Source: Liolophura sinensis
Taxonomy: Eukaryota; Mollusca; Polyplacophora; Chitonida; Chitonidae
DNA: 64,000 nucleotides
Direction: 5' to 3'
Assembly (NCBI RefSeq): GCF_032854445.1
Contig: NC_088300.1
Location: 31,169,608 to 31,233,607 of the forward strand
The notes under the pieces were generated by a model that saw only the letters and a list, made by a program, of their open reading frames with translations, searched no databases and was not told the DNA's origin. The stretch's first letter is position 1; every line of letters begins with the position of its first letter. This document shows, in pieces, positions 63,201 to 64,000 of the stretch. A program made the translations under genes and the position numbers.

Positions 63201-63363
63201 TCCTACACCATATTACCTGTCAGGTAGGTATTGTGGGAACTGTTGATGAAGTAATGGGCCAATGGCTGGGTCATATCCTGGCTGAGATCCAGCTGATCAG
63301 GGGGGATAATTCCGTTCTCCTCACTCATCAGAAATTTCAGAAAACCTTCTGGTGATAACTGAC
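40266..63363 (-). CDS. Phospholipase C beta, PLCB1/Plc21C-like, 24 exons seen, 5' end outside window
   Basis: This gene encodes the Gq-activated phosphoinositide phospholipase C that splits PIP2 into IP3 and diacylglycerol at the plasma membrane. The 24 minus-strand exons total about 2964 bases (about 988 codons). Domains in order are the end of the EF region and X box (exons 1-5), acidic X-Y linker (6), Y box (7-11), C2 (12-14), linker (15-17) and coiled-coil C-terminal domain (18-24). Key motifs are [52 protein letters not shown] and EVDMYGLP. The PH domain and most EF hands must lie beyond 64000. The length suits a 1200-1300 residue enzyme. The tail ends ITGL, a class I PDZ ligand. Exons 3-12 hold several single-base frame breaks; splice sites otherwise fit. 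Class assignment is from remembered family members; a PLCB4/norpA type fits less well. Confidence 0.95.
40505..40580 (-). mobile_element. SINE family A fragment, interrupted
   Basis: ATTGGTGTTTTACACCTTCG then AAGAATATTTCACTTATAC and GGCCAGCGTTATGGTGA match the tail and body. A second copy starts immediately after, suggesting insertion of one SINE into another. Intronic, sense. Confidence 0.8.
40581..40805 (-). mobile_element. SINE family A copy, adjacent to a fragment
   Basis: TTTA units, CACTGGTGTTCTACACCGTA, GGTGGCCAGCATTATAGTGG, ATCCGCAAGTTGCTGTCAG and a B-box-like GGCTTGGACTCACAGC region give a nearly full copy on the minus strand. Confidence 0.85.
41066..41152 (-). CDS. PLC beta exon 23: CTD
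   Basis: This exon encodes [20 protein letters not shown] then DEYEAERQR, 29 codons. The heptad pattern continues. Acceptor TTATAG, donor GTAAGT. Confidence 0.94.
41247..41385 (-). mobile_element. SINE family A, 5'-truncated
   Basis: TTTA units, GATTGGTGTTTTACACTGTA, ACGGTGGCCAACATTATGG and CCGGGCAGAGCCCACAACC; head missing. Intronic in PLC beta, sense. Confidence 0.85.
41699..41756 (-). CDS. PLC beta exon 22: short CTD exon beside 77-bp array
   Basis: This exon encodes [19 protein letters not shown]. Phase 2 to phase 0. Its acceptor (GTTATGTTTCAG) lies at the edge of the 77-bp tandem array, which shares the GTTATGTTT string. Confidence 0.92.
41758..43836. repeat. 77-bp minisatellite, about 27 copies, in PLC beta intron 21-22
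   Basis: AACATAACAT recurs at 41761 and 41838 (77 bases) and onward with unit strings ATATGACACTGTGGGTGTAT, CAGAATGAGTACCTGTTAG and ATGTCATGAGAAGTAA. Variant units (ATACACAG / ATATGAAG, GATGAGATGAG) are interspersed in blocks, suggesting expansion by multi-unit duplication. The array begins next to the exon 22 acceptor. Confidence 0.96.
43926..44283 (-). mobile_element. tRNA-derived SINE, family B, near full length
   Basis: On the minus strand it starts with a tRNA-like head: GTGGCCTAATGGTTAGAGCG (A box) and GGCATCAAACCCC (B box) at about 44220-44281. Downstream comes AAGAC-TTAAA, then CGCTTGGCGC, and the tail is the inverse of GTTTAACGTCGTACTTATC and TTTTTCAGTCATATG. A second copy is at 61750-62095. 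Confidence 0.85.
45089..45360 (-). CDS. PLC beta exon 21: CTD coiled coil
   Basis: This exon encodes [40 protein letters not shown] and onwards to [16 protein letters not shown]. It forms the long anti-parallel coiled coil that binds membrane and Gq alpha. Clean, 272 bases. Confidence 0.94.
45685..45780 (-). mobile_element. SINE family A fragment, diverged
   Basis: CCCGTACTCAAGAATGTTTC, then GTGGTCATTGTTATGGGTGG and AAACTGGGCAGAGCC follow the family order. Intronic, sense. Confidence 0.65.
45962..46392. mobile_element. MITE with about 60-bp TIRs and TTAA ends
   Basis: The element starts TTAAAGGCAAAGAAAACACT and ends in the exact inverse AGTGTTTTCTTTGCCTTTAA. Beyond this core the arms (to about 46020 and from about 46327) match with scattered differences. 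TTAA ends and 431-base length suit a piggyBac-type non-autonomous element, which is inference. Confidence 0.85.
46566..46704. mobile_element. MITE family D copy 1
   Basis: Imperfect TIRs TACTGCTGTATTTCATCTGA and the inverse of TACAGTATTTCAGGTAAAGT flank 139 bases. Its interior (GATTCTGA, CATTTTAATG, GCTTCTGAAAGT) recurs in order in the element at 50660-50933. Confidence 0.7.
46738..46932 (-). CDS. PLC beta exon 20: CTD coiled coil
   Basis: This exon encodes [20 protein letters not shown] through [18 protein letters not shown] to [11 protein letters not shown], 65 codons in phase 0. Lys- and Glu-rich amphipathic helix. Confidence 0.93.
47101..47360. repeat. 20-bp minisatellite, 13 copies, PLC beta intron
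   Basis: GATCCCACTGAGAAGCAGAG repeats exactly every 20 bases with few variants (AATCC, GCCAAG). The period is not a multiple of three, so the minus strand stays open in all three frames; those frames are not genes. Confidence 0.96.
47513..47628 (-). CDS. PLC beta exon 19: CTD start
   Basis: This exon encodes [20 protein letters not shown] then [19 protein letters not shown]. The LKKKHDK helix is characteristic of the PLC beta C-terminal domain. Clean. Confidence 0.93.
47858..48120 (-). mobile_element. SINE family A, near full length
   Basis: The minus-strand head GTAGCTGAGGGGGTTACCGC (A box) and GAGTTTAAGTCC (B box) is followed by the body CTTGCGGATGATGGTGGG, CCACCATAATGCTGGC and the tail ACCAATCAAATAAATAAAT. 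One of the best copies here. Intronic, sense. Confidence 0.92.
48550..48642 (-). CDS. PLC beta exon 18
   Basis: This exon encodes [20 protein letters not shown] then [10 protein letters not shown], a variable linker before the C-terminal coiled coil. Acceptor TTTTAG, donor GTAATC; phases agree. Confidence 0.85.
48683..48910. mobile_element. MITE family C copy 1
   Basis: Ends AATTCCTCAACCGTTTC (left) and ATGCGAAAAAGTTGAAGAAA (right) form TIRs. Interior strings (TGCAATTTATGCACATTTA, ACATTGGTTAGATTGGCC, AAAAGTATAATTTTATCAGT) reappear inverted in the element at 63676-63898. Confidence 0.82.
49050..49205 (-). mobile_element. SINE family B-like fragment
   Basis: GGGTTAAATGCTGCTTTTAA then CAATATTACAGTCATATCG is a diverged family B tail in minus orientation, followed by a body-like stretch to about 49205. 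Head not recognisable. Confidence 0.6.
49818..50052 (-). CDS. PLC beta exon 17: Ser-rich linker
   Basis: This exon encodes [40 protein letters not shown] and a Ser-rich end [17 protein letters not shown]. Low conservation is expected here. RKRPSL resembles a basophilic kinase site. Donor GTATGG gives the phase exon 18 needs. Confidence 0.88.
50660..50933. mobile_element. MITE family D copy 2
   Basis: TIRs CCAGTGTATTTCCCGTAAAG and the inverse of ACTTTCGGTGAAATACAGTAT flank about 274 bases. It holds a four-copy 16-bp tandem repeat at 50694-50757 (GGGATACATTTTGTAA-like). Interior strings match copy 1 at 46566. Confidence 0.72.
51162..51217. repeat. TA microsatellite
   Basis: About 27 TA dinucleotides in PLC beta intron 16-17. 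A hydrophilic frame reads through as Ile-Tyr repeats; not coding. Confidence 0.97.
51559..51820 (-). mobile_element. SINE family A, near full length
   Basis: The minus-strand head with GTTAGCATGCTAGCATGC-type A box and GAGTTCAAGTCC B box is followed by TCATGCTGGCTTCCTCTCC, body and AATCAAATAAAAATAAAT tail. Intronic, sense. Confidence 0.92.
52320..52352 (-). CDS. PLC beta exon 16: 33-base acidic microexon
   Basis: This exon encodes [11 protein letters not shown]. Acceptor CTGTTAG and donor GTAGGT flank exactly 11 codons in phase 0, so it can be skipped without a frame change. Confidence 0.85.
52690..52885 (-). mobile_element. SINE-like element, diverged
   Basis: ATTGATTAGCATTTAATGGC, CAACAATTTTTCATTTACAT, GATGGTGGTCGC and GGAAACTGGGG keep the order of the SINE tail and body with heavy change. 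Family assignment between A and B is uncertain. Confidence 0.5.
53046..53134 (-). CDS. PLC beta exon 15: C2 to CTD linker
   Basis: This exon encodes [20 protein letters not shown] then [10 protein letters not shown]. This is the helix after C2 that contacts activated Gq alpha in PLC beta structures. Clean, phase 0 at the end. Confidence 0.94.
53491..53595 (-). CDS. PLC beta exon 14: end of C2
   Basis: This exon encodes [20 protein letters not shown] then [20 protein letters not shown] and DYVPD are family hallmarks. Clean. Confidence 0.96.
53846..53945 (-). CDS. PLC beta exon 13: C2 domain
   Basis: This exon encodes [20 protein letters not shown] then [14 protein letters not shown]. Clean; donor GTGAGT, ends in phase 1. 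Confidence 0.96.
54284..54500. repeat. 90-100 bp duplication carrying the exon 12 donor
   Basis: GGTATCCACAACCAACT recurs at 54285, 54375 and 54475. Each copy is followed by ACCTTT(T/G), the complement of AAAAG/GTGAGT. Only the last is the true exon 12 donor (54495); the others are intronic copies. AAACTCTTCAGGGTGAGA and AAGGAAATCAACTTT also repeat. Confidence 0.88.
54495..54657 (-). CDS. PLC beta exon 12: C2 domain, two frame breaks
   Basis: This exon encodes [29 protein letters not shown], then RFKTKVIP in a second frame and [17 protein letters not shown] in a third. Single missing bases between R and R (AA run) and at CC/GCT restore one frame. Both can be explained as lost bases of three-base runs. 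163 plus 2 gives 165, matching the phases on both sides. Confidence 0.9.
55422..55576 (-). CDS. PLC beta exon 11: Y box
   Basis: This exon encodes [38 protein letters not shown] and [14 protein letters not shown]. Clean. LKPDFMRR includes the conserved Arg that binds the substrate phosphate. Donor AGG/GTAAGG. Confidence 0.96.
55757..55885 (-). mobile_element. SINE family A, 5'-truncated
   Basis: TTTGATTGCTGTTTTATGCT, then ATATTTCACTTATACGACTG, GCGGCCAGCATTACGGTAG and CCCACGACCATCCCC. Head missing. Intronic, sense. Confidence 0.85.
56073..56125 (-). CDS. PLC beta exon 10: Y box, one frame break
   Basis: This exon reads VYWNA and then, one base shifted, [11 protein letters not shown], the family FWNAGCQ-V-LNFQT segment. 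An extra base lies near 56108-56110. With it removed the length gives phase 1, matching exon 11. Confidence 0.87.
56721..56790 (-). CDS. PLC beta exon 9: Y box, disrupted
   Basis: This exon carries recognisable ERIYP and, in another frame, [14 protein letters not shown], matching the family segment with the substrate-binding Ser-Ser-Asn. One C appears to be missing from the run at 56762-56764 (plus-strand GGG). The donor reads CAGTAAGT instead of CAGGTAAGT, again one base short. The 5' boundary is approximate. Confidence 0.7.
56918..56980 (-). mobile_element. SINE family B tail fragment
   Basis: GTATGTATGCTTGGGTTTTA then CACAATACTTATCCATTTTTC matches the tail of the copy at 43926. Only about 60 bases remain. 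Confidence 0.65.
57157..57242 (-). CDS. PLC beta exon 8: Y box, one frame break
   Basis: This exon encodes [17 protein letters not shown], then [11 protein letters not shown] in another frame. Removing one base from the TTT at 57191-57193 joins them. The 3' boundary is uncertain: the only nearby donor (GTATCC) is weak and leaves a short gap relative to the family. Confidence 0.8.
57350..57568. mobile_element. MITE family C copy 2, diverged
   Basis: Left AATTTCTCAATCTTTTTGCA and right AACATGCGAAAAGGCTGAAA with CTTGAATAAACATCTGGTAA match family C copy 1 in the same orientation. Confidence 0.7.
57830..57926 (-). CDS. PLC beta exon 7: Y-box start
   Basis: This exon encodes [20 protein letters not shown] then [21 protein letters not shown] is the usual Y-box opening. 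Clean; starts in phase 0 and ends in phase 1 at a GTGAGT donor. Confidence 0.95.
58385..58609 (-). CDS. PLC beta exon 6: acidic X-Y linker, one frame break
   Basis: This exon opens with [11 protein letters not shown], then after a one-base shift near 58571-58583 reads [60 protein letters not shown]. The Glu/Asp/Ser-rich stretch fits the X-Y linker, which in this family blocks the active site until the enzyme meets the membrane. Its length (225) is one over what the flanking phases require. Confidence 0.88.
59507..59592 (-). CDS. PLC beta exon 5: end of X box, one frame break
   Basis: This exon encodes [16 protein letters not shown] and then runs out of frame. The expected family sequence (a Lys/Ile/Val-rich stretch ending KNKKK) follows if one base is removed from the five-T run at plus-strand 59543-59547. 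Exon phases then agree with exon 6. Confidence 0.9.
60170..60265. repeat. Dispersed repeat copy, related to 15660-15765
   Basis: Matches the segment at 15660-15765 in order over about 65 bases, with substitutions. It lies in a PLC beta intron. Confidence 0.5.
60354..60437 (-). CDS. PLC beta exon 4: X box
   Basis: This exon encodes [20 protein letters not shown] then TEVLEGHP in phase 0. The acceptor is TTACAG followed by GCCC. An extra G here would restore the frame with exon 3. Confidence 0.93.
60829..60908 (-). CDS. PLC beta exon 3: X box
   Basis: This exon encodes [20 protein letters not shown] then SFENHCS. The donor GTAAGT is strong and leaves phase 2, yet the next exon reads in phase 0. 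One base is missing at this junction. Confidence 0.93.
61286..61443 (-). CDS. PLC beta exon 2: X-box core
   Basis: This exon encodes [37 protein letters not shown] and [15 protein letters not shown]. It carries the Glu and Asp of ELD (calcium and catalysis) and the second catalytic His in THGFTM. In frame and clean; ends in phase 0. Confidence 0.97.
61500..61600 (-). mobile_element. SINE family A fragment
   Basis: TTGGTTGGTGTTTTACGCCG, TACTCAACAATTTTTCACTT and ACGATGGCGGTCAG; the body breaks off after GAGAGGAAA. Intronic, sense. Confidence 0.8.
61750..62095 (-). mobile_element. tRNA-derived SINE, family B
   Basis: GGGTTTAACGTCGTTCTCAA, TTTTTCAGTCATATGACGAC (tail, inverted), CGCCAAGCGAGGAAGTTACA, then ATCAAGGATTGATCCTGGAT (B-box region, inverted). 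The extreme 5' head is lost. Intronic, sense. Confidence 0.85.
62530..62681 (+). mobile_element. SINE family A, plus orientation
   Basis: AACCTGTGGATGGTCATGGG, CCCAGTTTCTTCCCACCATA, CGTCGTCGTATAAGTGAAAT and AACACCAATAAAATAAATAA: body and tail, head truncated. The one clear antisense copy within PLC beta. Confidence 0.88.
63217..63363 (-). CDS. PLC beta exon 1 (of those seen): EF end and X-box start
   Basis: This exon encodes [37 protein letters not shown] and [11 protein letters not shown]. The His of SSHNTYL is the first catalytic His. Acceptor CTTTTCAG, donor GTAATA. It begins with two bases of a split codon, so an upstream exon exists. Confidence 0.95.
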
Positions 63364-64000
63364 CTGAAAAGAAGAATACAAATCAAAGCTTTAACACAAA
63401 ATAAATTATCAACCCATATACGCATTTAAATATGTATCACTGGCTCCAATTCATGAACTTCCACGTCTGCTGAGGTTGTCAGGGAATAGTAAAAATAGTA
63501 CAGCGTGCTAATTATTTTTCTGCTATTTATAAAGAGTGTCTACAGGTACCATCAATAATTAATACCATACTCTGTCCTGAAATTTTAATCCATGTTAGAA
63601 CAAACATAATTATAACCACAATGATCTACACACACACCGTGTCCAAACTTGGTATAACATGGTATGTATGTAGTTGTAAACTGTAATTCTTCAACCTTTC
63701 CGCATGTTTGTAAGGTGTTTATTAAGCATATTCTGAAGAGATTGTTCTGTGTACACTGACAAAATTATACTTTTATTGAAGCCCTAAACTGACCAATCCA
63801 ACCAATGTAGACTTGTCTTCAAAATCAAATTATAAATGTACATAAATTGCACTGAAAGTTGCTCTTTCATATGCGAAAAGGTTGAGGAAACACGGTACCT
63901 GTACAAAGGCTGGAGATACTTTTTTTTCACAAAGAAAACACTTAATCCTTGCATTTTCTCAGATATTGTAAGAGGATGCTATTATAAGTGTACAACACAA
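63364..64000. other. PLC beta intron at right window edge
   Basis: No further exon is seen before the window ends. A family C MITE occupies 63676-63898. Confidence 0.7.
63676..63898. mobile_element. MITE family C copy 3, inverted
   Basis: Left end ACTGTAATTCTTCAACCTTT then CCGCATG; right end CATATGCGAAAAGGTTGAGG. Interior (CTGACAAAATTATACTTTTA, CCAATCCAACCAATGTAG, AATGTACATAAATTGCA) is the reverse complement of the 48683 copy, which fixes the element limits. Confidence 0.82.

Overview
This is a 64 kb piece of an animal nuclear genome. It is AT-rich, with long introns, GT-AG splice sites, tRNA-derived SINEs, terminal-inverted-repeat (MITE-like) elements, minisatellites and a decayed Tc1 transposon. 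The SINE tails and the dispersed GGGAGGTAA motif look like those of molluscs, so a mollusc is the best guess; that rests on memory of such repeats, not on a search. No bacterial-style operon, CRISPR array, rRNA gene or functional tRNA gene was seen.

Layout. Positions 1-24500 hold no recognisable gene. They carry several minisatellites (2143-3390, 3371-3618, 10446-10905, 11034-11526, 17692-17763), a strong hairpin (188-275), two SINE copies and scattered homeodomain- and forkhead-like motifs. Positions 24554-29295 hold six minus-strand exons of a short-chain dehydrogenase of the retinol dehydrogenase 11-14 type; only a short 5' exon is unidentified. Positions 29296-40265 are intergenic or UTR, with a 0.49 kb long-inverted-repeat element (30790-31275), a short perfect-stem hairpin (30252-30350) and a decayed Tc1-like transposase (36565-37521). 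From 40266 to beyond the right edge runs a minus-strand phospholipase C beta gene. Twenty-four exons are visible, covering the end of the EF-hand region, the X box, an acidic X-Y linker, the Y box, the C2 domain and the coiled-coil C-terminal domain. The PH domain and most EF hands lie beyond position 64000. By resemblance it belongs to the PLCB1/Plc21C class of Gq effectors.

Three observations stand out. (1) Three tandem arrays touch splice junctions of the two genes. Two of them copy the 5' splice donor itself (25122-25640 and 54284-54500), and a 77-bp array of about 27 copies begins six bases from a 3' splice acceptor (41758-43836). (2) At least eight single-base frame breaks cluster in or at the edges of PLC-beta exons 3-12 (54.5-60.9 kb). 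Exons 1, 2, 7, 11 and 13-24 and all dehydrogenase exons are clean. Several breaks are gains or losses in short homopolymers, so local consensus error is likelier than pseudogenisation. (3) SINE copies inside the two genes are almost all in the transcribed orientation, so their AATAAA-containing tails are in sense.

The two genes share a strand but no evident pathway. One reduces or oxidises retinoid-like or other lipid carbonyl substrates; the other makes IP3 and diacylglycerol downstream of Gq-coupled receptors.
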